The notes under the pieces are model-generated. The model did no database searches, had not been told where the DNA came from, and worked only from the letters and a program-made list of their open reading frames with translations. From Pontibacter sp. HSC-14F20 (GTDB lineage: Bacteria > Bacteroidota > Bacteroidia > Cytophagales > Hymenobacteraceae), in NCBI RefSeq assembly GCF_019599265.1, contig NZ_JAHZTC010000012.1, positions 62,001 through 126,000 of the forward strand: DNA of 64,000 nucleotides, read 5' to 3'. A program made the position numbers and the translations under genes. This document shows positions 1-8,536 of this stretch, one piece after another (position 1 is the first letter of the stretch; each line of letters opens with the position of its first letter).

Positions 1-729
1 GTATACGAAGGTACCCCAACAGTGTGGACAGCTTACATGTCGACTGTAGTTAAAACAGCTGGTGTTGCGGCATTCTATAAGCTGATGGACGCTGCTTTCG
101 CCGCTTCTTATCCGGCCTGGATGCCAACGCTGGTGGCCATCATCGTACTCTCGCTCCTGATTGGTAACGTAGGCGCGGTGGTGCAGCAAAGCATGAAGCG
201 TATGCTGGCTTACTCCAGTATCTCACACGCAGGTTACCTGCTGATGACGCTCCTTGCCTTTAACAATCTCTCTACTTCTGCTATCCTGTTCTATTCTTTC
301 GCTTACTCCACTGCTTCTATCGCTGCTTTTGGTGTGCTGCAGCTCGTAGCGAAACAGCGTGGCAGCGAGAACTATGAAGCTTTTAACGGTTTGGGCAAAA
401 CCAATCCATTGATGGCCTTCGCGGTAACAGTTGCCATGATGTCTTTGGGAGGTATACCACTCACAGCCGGCTTCTTCGGTAAATTCTTCGTGTTCTCTGC
501 CCTCATCGAAAATCCTGATATGATGTGGCTGATTGTAGTAGCCGTGATTCTGGCTGCTGTGGGTATCTATTACTATTTCCGTGTGGTGATTGCCATGTAC
601 CTGCACCCGGTTGCGGAAGATCATACGCCAATCCAGAGCACCAGCTTTATCAATGTCATGCTGATTATCATCTCTGCTCTGACGATTCTGCTAGGTATAG
701 CGCCTGCTTTGTTAAGTGGTGTGTTGTAA
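1..729 (+). CDS. nuoN: NADH-quinone oxidoreductase subunit N, C-terminal part
   Basis: This is the last 242 residues of NuoN, an antiporter-like membrane subunit of respiratory complex I that takes part in proton pumping. The frame is open at the left edge, so the start lies outside the window. Family hallmarks are visible: a membrane lysine in VVKTAG, the loop SSISHAGYLL and the motif GGIPLTAGFFGKF, spread over about seven hydrophobic helices, with the helix-rich C-terminus ending in LLGIAPALLSGVL. A hairpin terminator follows within 25 bases, so this is probably the last gene of a nuo operon. NuoM and NuoL are paralogous, but the short C-terminus and the terminal position favour NuoN. Confidence 0.93.
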   Translation, partial: VYEGTPTVWTAYMSTVVKTAGVAAFYKLMDAAFAASYPAWMPTLVAIIVLSLLIGNVGAVVQQSMKRMLAYSSISHAGYLLMTLLAFNNLSTSAILFYSFAYSTASIAAFGVLQLVAKQRGSENYEAFNGLGKTNPLMAFAVTVAMMSLGGIPLTAGFFGKFFVFSALIENPDMMWLIVVAVILAAVGIYYYFRVVIAMYLHPVAEDHTPIQSTSFINVMLIIISALTILLGIAPALLSGVL

Positions 730-750
730 GGTATAGCTGATGATATGGAA

Positions 751-784
751 GCGGCTGCTCTGTGGAAGGGCAGCCGCTTTTTTT
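751..784 (+). terminator. Intrinsic terminator of nuoN
   Basis: Stem GCGGCTGC (751-758) pairs with GCAGCCGC (770-777) around an 11-base loop and is followed by a run of seven T. It ends the nuo transcript. Confidence 0.85.
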
Positions 785-1110
785 ATACCTATACCTTGTT
801 GGCGTAGCTTTTACTTTTGCAGGTATAGCTAGTTGTGTAGTTTTATAGCGTCGCCTATGCGGCGGGCACTTACTCTTTTTCCTTGATGGGGGTAAGGGCC
901 AGCAACTGGCTCACACTCATCCGGTGGTCTTTGAATAGGCACATCATCTTGATCAGTTAGCCTATAAAGACAACAAACAAAAGAAGCAGAGAGGTCAGAG
1001 AAGTGAAAAAATAGCCCCTAAATCAAAAATGGCCGGAAGATTTCATCTTCCGACCACACCTGCCTTTACAAGCAGCCTTTCCAATATCTCAATAGCGTAA
1101 GTTTTACGCC
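785..1110. other. Intergenic gap between nuoN and aspS
   Basis: About 325 bases between the nuoN terminator and the aspS stop. It holds two overlapping TATACCT copies (about 784-795), a CAGGTATA (about 820) and an imperfect GGAAGAT/ATCTTCC palindrome near 1034-1049 that may serve as an aspS terminator. A 25-codon reading frame on the minus strand (870-947, beginning MMCLFKDHRMS and ending PIKEKE) could be a gene remnant. I cannot assign it to a family. Confidence 0.4.
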
Positions 1111-2868
1111 TTACGACGACAAGTTCTTCATTTTAATATGCAATTCATCCAGCTGCGCATCGGCAATCGGAGACGGTGCGTCTATCATTACATCGCGGCC
1201 GGAGTTGTTTTTCGGGAAGGCGATGTAGTCGCGGATGGAGTCGGAACCACCAAAGAGGGAGCACAAACGGTCGAAACCGAAGGCGATACCACCGTGAGGA
1301 GGTGCTCCGTATTCGAAAGCATCCATCAGGAAGCCGAACTGTGCTTTGGCCTCGTCGTTAGAGAAGCCAAGCAAACGGAACATCTGCTCCTGTAGACGCC
1401 GGTCGTGGATACGGATAGAGCCACCGCCAACTTCTACCCCATTTATCACCATGTCGTAAGCATTGGCGCGGATGTCACCCGGACGGTCATCGATCAATTC
1501 GAGGTCCTCAGGCTTCGGCGATGTGAACGGGTGGTGCATGGCATGGTAGCGGTTGCTGTCCTCGTCCCACTCCAATAGCGGAAAGTCTACTACCCACAGC
1601 GGAGAGAATACGTTCTTGTCACGCAATCCCATACACTCGCCCATCTCCAGACGAAGCTCGTTCAAGGCCTTACGGGTTTTATCTCTGCCGCCGGCCAACA
1701 CCAGTAGCAGGTCACCAGGGGCAGCATTAAAAGCTTTCGCCCATTCCTGCAGGTCTTCTAAGGTATAGAATTTGTCAACCGATGACTTTACGGTACCGTC
1801 TTCCTGCACGCGGGCATATACCAAACCGGTTGCCCCGATCTGCGGACGCTTCACGAAATCAGTTAGTTCGTCGAGTTGCTTACGGGTATAGCTGGCAGCT
1901 CCTTTGGCGTTTATACCTACGACCAGTTCGGCATCATCAAATACTTTGAAGCCTTTGTTCTTTACCAGCTGGTTCAGCTCCACGAAACGCATGTCGAAGC
2001 GGGTATCTGGCTTGTCGGAGCCGTAGAACTTCATGGCGTCGGCATAGGTCATGCGTGGCAATTTCTCGATGTTCACACCTTTTACTTTCAGGAACAGGTG
2101 ACGAATCAGGCCTTCGAACGTGTTCAGGATATCTTCCTGGGTCACAAAAGAAAGCTCGCAGTCTATCTGGGTAAATTCCGGCTGACGGTCGGCACGAAGG
2201 TCTTCATCGCGGAAGCATTTTACGATCTGGTAATATTTATCAAAGCCCGATACCATCAGCAATTGCTTGAAGGTCTGCGGTGATTGCGGCAGCGCATAGA
2301 ACTCACCTGGGTTCATGCGGCTTGGTACCACAAAATCGCGGGCACCTTCCGGCGTGGATTTGATCAGCACCGGCGTTTCCACTTCAATGAAATAATGCTC
2401 GTCCAGGTATGAGCGTACGGCACGCATCATCTGGTGGCGCAGCTCCAGGTTGCGGCGCACAGGCGTACGGCGCAGATCAAGGTAACGGTACTTCATGCGC
2501 AAGTCGTCGCCACCGTCGGTTTCGTCCTCAATCATGAATGGAGGCAGTTTGGCTGCATTCAGCAACTCTATTTTAGAAGCATGGATCTCGATATCGCCTG
2601 TCGGCATTTTGTCGTTTTTAGAGTAGCGCTCTATTACTTTGCCGGTCACTTTTACCACGTACTCGCGGCCCAGGCTGCGGGCTTCTTCAAACAGGTGAGC
2701 AGGCGTTATGCCTTCTTCAAACGTAAGTTGTGTAATGCCATAGCGGTCGCGCAGGTCAATCCAGAGCATGCCGCCCTTGTCGCGCAGGCGCTGCACCCAG
2801 CCAGTTAGTACAACCTCTTCGCCTACATTGTCTATTCTTAGTTCGCCGCAAGTATGTGTCCGGAGCAT
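1111..2868 (-). CDS. aspS: Aspartate--tRNA ligase
   Basis: Class IIb aminoacyl-tRNA synthetase that charges tRNA-Asp; 585 residues, the usual bacterial length. An OB-fold anticodon domain occupies about residues 1-110. Class II motif 2 is [18 protein letters not shown] (about 218-235), motif 3 is GIAFGFDRL near 535, and the bacterial GAD insertion lies between about 290 and 410. The start is the ATG at 2868 because [10 protein letters not shown] matches the family N-terminus; the frame is open 38 codons further upstream without similarity. A -7-like box lies 27 bases upstream. The residue that separates discriminating (Leu) from non-discriminating (His) enzymes, in RRRD-L-G of E. coli, is Lys here (RLRDKGG), so tRNA specificity cannot be read from that position. 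Confidence 0.97.
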   Translation of the reverse strand: MLRTHTCGELRIDNVGEEVVLTGWVQRLRDKGGMLWIDLRDRYGITQLTFEEGITPAHLFEEARSLGREYVVKVTGKVIERYSKNDKMPTGDIEIHASKIELLNAAKLPPFMIEDETDGGDDLRMKYRYLDLRRTPVRRNLELRHQMMRAVRSYLDEHYFIEVETPVLIKSTPEGARDFVVPSRMNPGEFYALPQSPQTFKQLLMVSGFDKYYQIVKCFRDEDLRADRQPEFTQIDCELSFVTQEDILNTFEGLIRHLFLKVKGVNIEKLPRMTYADAMKFYGSDKPDTRFDMRFVELNQLVKNKGFKVFDDAELVVGINAKGAASYTRKQLDELTDFVKRPQIGATGLVYARVQEDGTVKSSVDKFYTLEDLQEWAKAFNAAPGDLLLVLAGGRDKTRKALNELRLEMGECMGLRDKNVFSPLWVVDFPLLEWDEDSNRYHAMHHPFTSPKPEDLELIDDRPGDIRANAYDMVINGVEVGGGSIRIHDRRLQEQMFRLLGFSNDEAKAQFGFLMDAFEYGAPPHGGIAFGFDRLCSLFGGSDSIRDYIAFPKNNSGRDVMIDAPSPIADAQLDELHIKMKNLSS

Positions 2869-2894
2869 AAATGTCGTTTTGTTATGATATGGTG

Positions 2895-2902
2895 CAAAAG
2901 TA
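2895..2902 (-). promoter_or_regulatory. Putative -7 box of aspS
   Basis: On the minus strand this reads TACTTTTG, a match to the Bacteroidota -7 element TANNTTTG, 27 bases before the aspS ATG. No clear -33 TTTG is seen at the expected distance. Confidence 0.45.
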
Positions 2903-3031
2903 ATAATTGTTTCGCTGTTGTGCCTCGAAAAGCGAGGCCTCCGCAGGTATAATCTTGTCAGGTTAATCTCAGGCCATCCCAATCACGTTATTATACCTGA
3001 AAAGGAATTAACTCAACCGAGATACTCCCCT

Positions 3032-3112
3032 ATGAAACGCAATTTGTTCACTTTCCGGAACATCGCGCTGGCGATCATCCTGATTGCATTGCTCATGATG
3101 CTGGTAGGCTAA
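3032..3112 (+). CDS. 26-residue single-pass membrane peptide
   Basis: A very short gene candidate between aspS and the GDPD gene. The peptide starts MKRNLFTFRN and continues as one uninterrupted hydrophobic helix (IALAIILIALLMMLVG), with basic residues at the N-terminus as expected for an inside-anchored membrane peptide. It begins with ATG and stops 7 bases before the stop codon of the convergent GDPD gene. The frame extends upstream to 2918, but the extra codons do not look like protein. No family is recognised. The codon pattern and clean composition favour a real gene, but length alone gives little statistical support. Confidence 0.4.
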   Translation: MKRNLFTFRNIALAIILIALLMMLVG

Positions 3113-3119
3113 TTTCGGC

Positions 3120-4028
3120 CTACTTGCTGCCCATCAGGGAACGCATCCGCTTTACGTTGTTCACCTGTATGGCGTCGGGTTCCAGCTCTAGCATGTTGGC
3201 AATAGTGCCTTTCGATTTACCACCAAACAGCACCACCTGCAAGCCCTGCGCCCTCGCCCGCAGCAATTGCTCCCGGCTCACGTGCTTCCCGTTCGCAGTT
3301 ACACCGTGTAGTTTGTTGTCCAGCGCTTGCTGCGCCGCAAGATCAAAGTCCTCTCCCGCATCCAGCATCAGCATCGCCTCAGGTTCCAGTTCATGCACGC
3401 CATGCAGCATACCCGGATCGTTAAAAATAAAGGCCAGTTTCTCTATAGGGTAGTCATATTTACGAAGTAGTTCCAAGACCGATTGAGCATAAAAGCTATT
3501 CCGGTTTGGGTCGTGATTCCGGATGTCGATGTGCAGGTATGGTAACTCCGGATAAGTCTGGAAGCGCTGCAACATTGCTTCCATCGAAATGATCTTTTCG
3601 CTGTGAAAAAGGTCATACAATACTCCTCCTCTATACCTTATACCTACCACCTCACTAGCTGGTAGTTCTGCGATGATGCCGGAACCTTCGCTCATCGTCT
3701 CCAGCGTGTTGTCGTGGTAGAGAATCGGTACGCCATCCCGGCTCACATGTACATCCACCTCTACTCCGTCGGCTCCATCATCTTCCATGGCTTGGGCAAT
3801 AGACGCCATGCTGTTGGCGGGTAGCGGATTATAAGGGTTGAGAGGAGAGAAAAAGCCGGAACCGGCATGGCCCATCACCAGAATTTGACGAGAATAAATG
3901 CCTGACTCGGGCTGCAGGATGTTGTGTACATTCAGCAGGAGCACCGCTAAACCGAGTATACCCACGAGTAAGGTAGTGCTTCTACGCTTTAAAAATAGGA
4001 TCTTCTGTTTCGGCTCAGTCAAATTCAT
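3120..4028 (-). CDS. Membrane-anchored glycerophosphodiester phosphodiesterase
   Basis: GDPD-family TIM barrel that hydrolyses glycerophosphodiesters to glycerol-3-phosphate and an alcohol, or a related lipid headgroup substrate. About 302 residues from the ATG at 4028. An N-terminal membrane helix (TTLLVGILGLAVLLL) anchors the catalytic domain outside the cytoplasm. Active-site features are MGHAGSG (the HRG motif with Ala for Arg), NSMASI, the metal site VEVDVHVSRDG and the catalytic LYHD. The change in the HRG motif is a departure from the family consensus. A longer reading frame reaches 4091 but includes the divergent promoter region. A -7-like box (4032-4039) lies only 4 bases upstream of this ATG, so the mRNA may be leaderless or start further in. 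Confidence 0.8.
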   Translation of the reverse strand: MNLTEPKQKILFLKRRSTTLLVGILGLAVLLLNVHNILQPESGIYSRQILVMGHAGSGFFSPLNPYNPLPANSMASIAQAMEDDGADGVEVDVHVSRDGVPILYHDNTLETMSEGSGIIAELPASEVVGIRYRGGVLYDLFHSEKIISMEAMLQRFQTYPELPYLHIDIRNHDPNRNSFYAQSVLELLRKYDYPIEKLAFIFNDPGMLHGVHELEPEAMLMLDAGEDFDLAAQQALDNKLHGVTANGKHVSREQLLRARAQGLQVVLFGGKSKGTIANMLELEPDAIQVNNVKRMRSLMGSK

Positions 4029-4031
4029 ACA

Positions 4032-4060
4032 CAAACTTAAGTGTATATCTTTTAACTTTG
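4032..4060. promoter_or_regulatory. Divergent -7 boxes of the GDPD and glycosyltransferase genes
   Basis: The minus strand at 4032-4039 reads TAAGTTTG and the plus strand at 4053-4060 reads TAACTTTG. Both fit TANNTTTG and point towards their respective genes. The -33 elements are not clear. Confidence 0.4.
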
Positions 4061-4114
4061 GAACGGATTTCCTTAAAAAATCATAGGTCAATCCCTATTC
4101 CATAATATTGCCTT

Positions 4115-5737
4115 ATGTCATTCTCTCCTCAAACTGCCCCTGACAAGCTCACGACGGCTGATCAAGTCGGTGTCCATAACCGGCTCATGGTACCGCTGTC
4201 GCTTATCATGCTGATCGCTTTTGTTATCCGTATGGTGGCGGCTTTCTTTTCGAAGGGCTTTGCTTTTCACGACGACCATTTTGACGTGATCACGATTGCG
4301 CAGCACTGGCTTTATGGCTTGCCTTCGTGGCTGCACGAACCGATGCCGCCGCGCCACAGCATGTTTTACGCAGGTATACACTACAGCCTGTTTTACCTGC
4401 TGGAGAGTATCGGCATCTCGAATGCGGATACTAAAATGACCATTGTGCGGGTGTTGCACGGGCTGTACTCACTGCTGATTGTGTACTATGGCTATAAGAT
4501 TACGGAACGACTTTCGAACCAGGCGAATGCCCGTATTGTGGGCCTGATGCTGTCACTGATGTGGTTTATGCCCTTTATGAGTGTGCGTAATCTGGTCGAA
4601 ATGGTTTGCATTCCGCCATACCTGGCAGCCTTCTATTTTATGCTGAAGCAGGATGACCGAAAAAAGAACCTGCACTACCTGTGGGCAGGGGCATTGTTTG
4701 CGCTGGCTTTTGTGCTGCGTTACCATGCGGTACTCTTCGCGGTAGGCGCAGGTATGGTACTGCTATACCGTCGTCAGTGGAAAGAAATCTTTTGGTTGGC
4801 GCTGGGCTTTATTCTCATGGCGACGCTTATTCAGGGGACAATCGACCTGATCTTCTTCGACTACCCTTTCCACTCGGTTATTACCTATTTCTTCTACAAC
4901 GCTGATAACGCCTACAACTACAGCACCGGACCGGTATATCGATTCCTGCTCACCATACTAGGTTTTATGGTGCCGCCCATCAGCGTATACCTGTTGCTGG
5001 GTTATAGTCGTACGGCAAGGCTGGCTCCTATGCTGTTCTGGGGCGGACTGCTGTTTTTTGTAGTGCACTCACTTTTCCCGAACAAGCAAGAGCGTTTCAT
5101 TCTGCCGCTTTTCCCGCTTATCATGGTCTTGGGTGTAATCGGCTGGCAGGATTTTGTGCGCAACTCCAGATTCTGGCAGGGCCGCAAAAAGCTCTTGGCT
5201 GCCAGCTGGACCTTCTTTTGGATTCTCAACATTGTGGTAGCAGTGGCCATGTCCTTTACCTATACCAAAAAGAGCCGCATTGCGCCGCTCGTATACCTGT
5301 CGGAAAAGCAGGACATGGACGCCGTATTGCTCGAGTTTGGCAACTCATCCATGAAGCAGCCGCCGCTATATTACCTCAACCGCCTGGCTGCAGAGTTTCA
5401 CGAGTACCACTTCAACGAAAAGCGTGACTGGGACGAGTATAAGGCCGGTAAGCCGCTGCCGCAAAATTTTGCGATGACCTACAGCCTGAATGGAGAAAAG
5501 TCGCTGGACAGCCTGCAAACAGAGCTCAGCCTATACCCCTTCCAACCAGACTATGTGGTAGTGGTGGGTCAGAAAGACATGGAAGAGCGCATGCAGCGCA
5601 TCAACAGCCTATACCCTGCGCTGGAATTGGAGGAAACCATCACGCCTTCGCTCTACGACCGAGTGCTGCACTTCCTCAACCCGCGCGTGCACAAAGACGA
5701 GCATGTACGTATTTACCGCATACAGGGACAGAACTAA
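4115..5737 (+). CDS. GT-C fold membrane glycosyltransferase, GT22-like
   Basis: Polytopic membrane protein of 540 residues with about ten hydrophobic helices. An acidic motif sits in the first extracytoplasmic loop (FHDDHFDV, about residues 50-57), equivalent to the HPDE motif of GT22 mannosyltransferases, and the late motif HSLFPNKQERFILPLFP resembles their HKE-RF motif. Such enzymes transfer a sugar from a polyprenyl-phosphate donor on the outer face of the membrane; donor and acceptor are not known here. The soluble C-terminal part (about 400-540) is less conserved. It ends convergent with a GtrA-family gene, with 3 bases of overlap between the stop codons. The GT-C assignment is fairly secure; mannose specificity is inference. 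Confidence 0.75.
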   Translation: MSFSPQTAPDKLTTADQVGVHNRLMVPLSLIMLIAFVIRMVAAFFSKGFAFHDDHFDVITIAQHWLYGLPSWLHEPMPPRHSMFYAGIHYSLFYLLESIGISNADTKMTIVRVLHGLYSLLIVYYGYKITERLSNQANARIVGLMLSLMWFMPFMSVRNLVEMVCIPPYLAAFYFMLKQDDRKKNLHYLWAGALFALAFVLRYHAVLFAVGAGMVLLYRRQWKEIFWLALGFILMATLIQGTIDLIFFDYPFHSVITYFFYNADNAYNYSTGPVYRFLLTILGFMVPPISVYLLLGYSRTARLAPMLFWGGLLFFVVHSLFPNKQERFILPLFPLIMVLGVIGWQDFVRNSRFWQGRKKLLAASWTFFWILNIVVAVAMSFTYTKKSRIAPLVYLSEKQDMDAVLLEFGNSSMKQPPLYYLNRLAAEFHEYHFNEKRDWDEYKAGKPLPQNFAMTYSLNGEKSLDSLQTELSLYPFQPDYVVVVGQKDMEERMQRINSLYPALELEETITPSLYDRVLHFLNPRVHKDEHVRIYRIQGQN

Positions 5738-6129
5738 CGGGTAAAGGTATAAAGGTAATTGAGCAGGAAGTTCCAGATGAAGACTAGCACGATGGCGATG
5801 AACTTGGAAACGTAGAAGTTGAGTTTCGCTTTTTCGGTGAGCAGGTATACGATCAGGTTGTTGATGACCAGCCCGGCCACGGCTACCAGCAGGAACTTAG
5901 AAAACTGCCAGCCTATTTCGGGGTCGTGGCTATGGAAGGTCCAGAGGCGGTTGAGGACGTAGTTGTTAATACTGGCCAGAATAAAGCCCAGGCTGTTAGC
6001 TACATACTTGTTCCAGCGCAGTTTTTCCTTTACCAGAAAAGTAACGCCGAAATCAATGATGAGCCCTGTAAAGCCCACCAGACCAAACTTCAGAAATTTA
6101 AGAAAGAAAGCGCCTATACCTTCGGACAT
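5734..6129 (-). CDS. GtrA family membrane protein
   Basis: A 131-residue protein with four membrane helices that matches the GtrA/DPMS accessory family: FLKFGLVGFTGLIIDFGVTF at the start, NYVLNRLWTF in the middle and NYLYTFTR at the end. Members are thought to move polyprenyl-linked sugars across the membrane or assist in this. The neighbouring GT-C enzyme uses that kind of donor, so a shared role is plausible although the two genes are convergent. I chose the ATG at 6129; the frame could start at a TTG at 6150. Confidence 0.88.
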   Translation of the reverse strand: MSEGIGAFFLKFLKFGLVGFTGLIIDFGVTFLVKEKLRWNKYVANSLGFILASINNYVLNRLWTFHSHDPEIGWQFSKFLLVAVAGLVINNLIVYLLTEKAKLNFYVSKFIAIVLVFIWNFLLNYLYTFTR

Positions 6130-6709
6130 GCCGGCAGTTGATGTGTACAACTGATTTAACTTACGTATTAACTGGTAAAATTAAGCACTTTCGTACACAG
6201 TGACAAATCGCATTCTGTTGAAGTATTTACCGCTTTGGTCGAGTAAATGCAGATGTTTGCAGAGTACATTTTGAAATATGCATATTAATGCCTTACTTAG
6301 TAGAGCATCAGTAAAACACTGCAGCAGCCCGATCGAGCCACTATTAGGTAACTGATCGGGTTTCTAATGAAATTTATGCTATCTTCGCGCCACAATCCTG
6401 ATAGTAGCGCAATTAATACCTATCCGGTGGCCAGTTTAAGGAACTGCCGCTTTTCTTAAAGCATTGTAAACTTTTTAGTGTTTGGTATGGTTAGAGAATC
6501 ATCCACGTGAAACTACGCGCATTATAAATTCAGTACAAATAATTTAAAGATATTGCTTAGGAGCTCCCCGCTCCGGCAATTACAGGCATACTTGTTTAAG
6601 GTGAGATGTAAGTAAGTTGCCGACTTGCAACCAAAAAACACAACAACACAACCAAAGAGAAGCCATACCTGCTAGGTATGGCTTCTCTTATTTCAGGCTA
6701 CCGGTGATC
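6130..6709. other. 580-base gap with hairpins, no gene recognised
   Basis: No convincing coding frame on either strand. CCCGATC (6328-6334) can pair with GATCGGG (6354-6360) and is followed by TTTCTAAT, a weak terminator-like structure. Further on the sequence is A+T rich with a G+C rich patch near 6560-6580. A small RNA is possible, but I recognise no known family. The right end holds the strong hairpin listed separately. Confidence 0.4.
6656..6688 (-). terminator. Terminator hairpin of the DUF937-like gene
   Basis: Perfect 15-bp inverted repeat AGAGAAGCCATACCT (6656-6670) and AGGTATGGCTTCTCT (6674-6688) with a 3-base loop. On the minus strand it is followed by a T/G-rich tract, fitting termination of the gene at 6710-7141. 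The stem contains a one-base variant (CATACCT) of the dispersed TATACCT motif. Confidence 0.75.
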
Positions 6710-7141
6710 TTATTTAAAAAGACCACCGAGTTTATCTCCTATACCTTTCGGCAGCTTGTCTGTCAGTCCGCCACCCAGCATGCCCATTAAATCTGACTGG
6801 CTATTCACGTTGCCGCTTATTTTATTCATCAGAAACGACACAACAAAGGGAGCAACCTGCTGCGCCATCGACTCCGGTATACCTACTTTTGAGGTCAGGT
6901 CGCCCAGGTATCTCTGAATCATGTTGTTGATAGCCGGGTTGTCCTGTGGTGCCTGCTGGCCTTTCAGCATGTTCATAATACCCCCGGCATCTCCACCTGT
7001 AGCTTCCTTTTTCAAACCTTCCTCCACATGCTCTTTCGCCAGGTCCACTGACTGATTAGCTTGCTGCGGGTCTAGCTTGAATTTGTCTTGCAATTCGCCA
7101 GTCAGCTGGCCTTTTACACTGTTGATGATGTTTCCTAACAT
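6710..7141 (-). CDS. DUF937-like small helical protein
   Basis: A 143-residue, probably cytoplasmic protein without signal peptide or membrane helix. It starts MLGNIINSVKGQLTGELQDKF, has a Gly/Gln-rich middle (GGDAGGIMNMLKGQQ) and ends DKLPKGIGDKLGGLFK. The pattern of short amphipathic helices separated by glycine patches, with the terminal GDKLGGLF, resembles DUF937/YidB-like proteins. The function is unknown. It has its own terminator downstream and no operon partner. Confidence 0.7.
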   Translation of the reverse strand: MLGNIINSVKGQLTGELQDKFKLDPQQANQSVDLAKEHVEEGLKKEATGGDAGGIMNMLKGQQAPQDNPAINNMIQRYLGDLTSKVGIPESMAQQVAPFVVSFLMNKISGNVNSQSDLMGMLGGGLTDKLPKGIGDKLGGLFK

Positions 7142-7326
7142 AGCTTTTACATTTACATGATACTAATTTTCAGACAGCTGGAATTATACGGTTGCATCTA
7201 GCTGTTTAATTTTTAACGTCATTCCCCTGCAGAAGATATAAATCCAACAGGTATACACACTAAACAGGTACTGCAGCGGCTTTGGCAAAATAATTGCTAC
7301 AGTTTATCGCAGTCCTTATTATTTGA

Positions 7327-7334
7327 TACCTTTG
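7327..7334 (+). promoter_or_regulatory. Putative -7 box of the secreted protein gene at 7349
   Basis: TACCTTTG fits TANNTTTG and lies 14 bases before the ATG, implying a very short leader. A TTTA about 20 bases upstream is the only -33 candidate. Confidence 0.45.
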
Positions 7335-7348
7335 CCCCCAACAACCCT

Positions 7349-7909
7349 ATGAACATGCGCTATTTAGCCTTTTTAGTTATTATTCTGATTGCCGGCGCAA
7401 CCCTGGCTGACACCAAATTAAAGAAGACACAGATCACGAAGGAGGTCAGTATCATGTTGCCCCGCGATTTCACACCTCTTCATGACGAAGGTATTGCTAG
7501 CAAGTACCCGGCTGCCAACCGCCCGGTTGCTGTTTACTCAAGCCCGAACGGCCAGGTAGACTTCAGCATGACCCAAAAGCGCTCTCAGTTTCGCGCACAG
7601 GATTTGAATATGCTCCGGGAAATATATAAGGCAAACCTGCTGGAGCGCTTCACCAAGGTGGATTTTATAAGAGATGAGGTAGCCAACATCAATGGCCGCG
7701 ACTATATTCTGTATGAGTTTGTGTCGGTAATGGCCGATGAGCGCAACGGTAGCCACTTGGCGCCTGTGCAGAAGTATAGCATCATGCTTTATACCGTGCA
7801 GGGCAACCAAATGATGGTGTTCTCGATGCACATGCCGTTCATGATGAAAAACGACTGGCAGAATACTGCCCGTGAGGTCATGGGCTCCCTGAAAATAAAA
7901 ACAAAATAG
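7349..7909 (+). CDS. Exported protein of unknown function
   Basis: A 186-residue protein with a signal peptide (MNMRYLAFLVIILIAGATLA, cleavage probably after LA-D). The mature part is one soluble alpha/beta domain with SIMLPRDFTPLHDEG near residue 35 and a C-terminal YSIMLYTVQGNQMMVFSMHM. It is probably periplasmic. The layout recalls small periplasmic proteins that report post-translocational fate, such as PsbP/MOG1-like folds, but I cannot assign a family. It is a single gene closed by a terminator. The start could also be the second ATG at 7355. Confidence 0.7.
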   Translation: MNMRYLAFLVIILIAGATLADTKLKKTQITKEVSIMLPRDFTPLHDEGIASKYPAANRPVAVYSSPNGQVDFSMTQKRSQFRAQDLNMLREIYKANLLERFTKVDFIRDEVANINGRDYILYEFVSVMADERNGSHLAPVQKYSIMLYTVQGNQMMVFSMHMPFMMKNDWQNTAREVMGSLKIKTK

Positions 7910-7932
7910 ACTTCCCTATACCTAGTCATTAA

Positions 7933-7964
7933 GGCCTCTCCTTTCCTGGAGGGGCTTTTTTTTG
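7933..7964 (+). terminator. Terminator before tadA
   Basis: GCCTCTCC pairs with GGAGGGGC (one G-U pair) around a 6-base loop, followed by eight T. It overlaps the TTG that would give the longest tadA frame, which argues for the later tadA start. Confidence 0.8.
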
Positions 7965-8000
7965 TATCTTGTGCAAAAGCGAACACTAATACCTATACCT

Positions 8001-8450
8001 GTGGACTTACTATCTATACACAGCGACGACCATTTTATGCAGGAGGCTTACCGGCAGGCTACTTATGCCTTCGAGGAAGGAGAAATCCCGATTGGGGCTG
8101 TAATTGTGAGCAACAACCGCATCATTGCCAAAGCCTATAACCAGACCGAGAAGCTGAACGACGTAACCGCCCATGCCGAAATGCTGGCACTCACCGCCGC
8201 AGCCGAATACCTGGGCAACAAATACCTAAATGACTGCACCATGTTTGTAACCGTGGAGCCCTGCGTGATGTGTGCAGGTGCCAGCTACTGGGCACAGCTG
8301 AAACGGGTGGTATTTGGAACATCTGAGCCCAAGCGTGGGTATAGGAGAGTGGGCAAGCTGCTGCACCCTAAAACAGAAATGGTGAGCGGTATAATGGCCC
8401 AGGAGTGTGCCGAACTGATGGCTACTTTTTTTGCAGCTAAAAGAAAATAA
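8001..8450 (+). CDS. tadA: tRNA-specific adenosine-34 deaminase
   Basis: Zinc deaminase that converts A34 to inosine in tRNA-Arg(ACG) and so allows decoding of CGN codons; normally essential. 149 residues from a GTG start. The CDA-fold active site is complete: HAE at about residues 58-60 (zinc His and catalytic Glu) and PCVMC at 87-91 (zinc Cys pair). FEEGEIPIGAVIV is a typical N-terminal strand. The frame is open back to a TTG at 7962, but that codon lies in the upstream terminator; GTG 8001 gives DLLSIHSDDHFMQEA, in line with homologues. A guanine deaminase is less likely because the TadA-type GTSEPKRG segment follows. Confidence 0.93.
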   Translation: MDLLSIHSDDHFMQEAYRQATYAFEEGEIPIGAVIVSNNRIIAKAYNQTEKLNDVTAHAEMLALTAAAEYLGNKYLNDCTMFVTVEPCVMCAGASYWAQLKRVVFGTSEPKRGYRRVGKLLHPKTEMVSGIMAQECAELMATFFAAKRK

Positions 8451-8536
8451 CTAAATTGAAACTCACATTTCAAACGCATACGTACACCTAAAATCTGTAC
8501 GCATGCTATTATTCACATATATAACCACATAAAACT

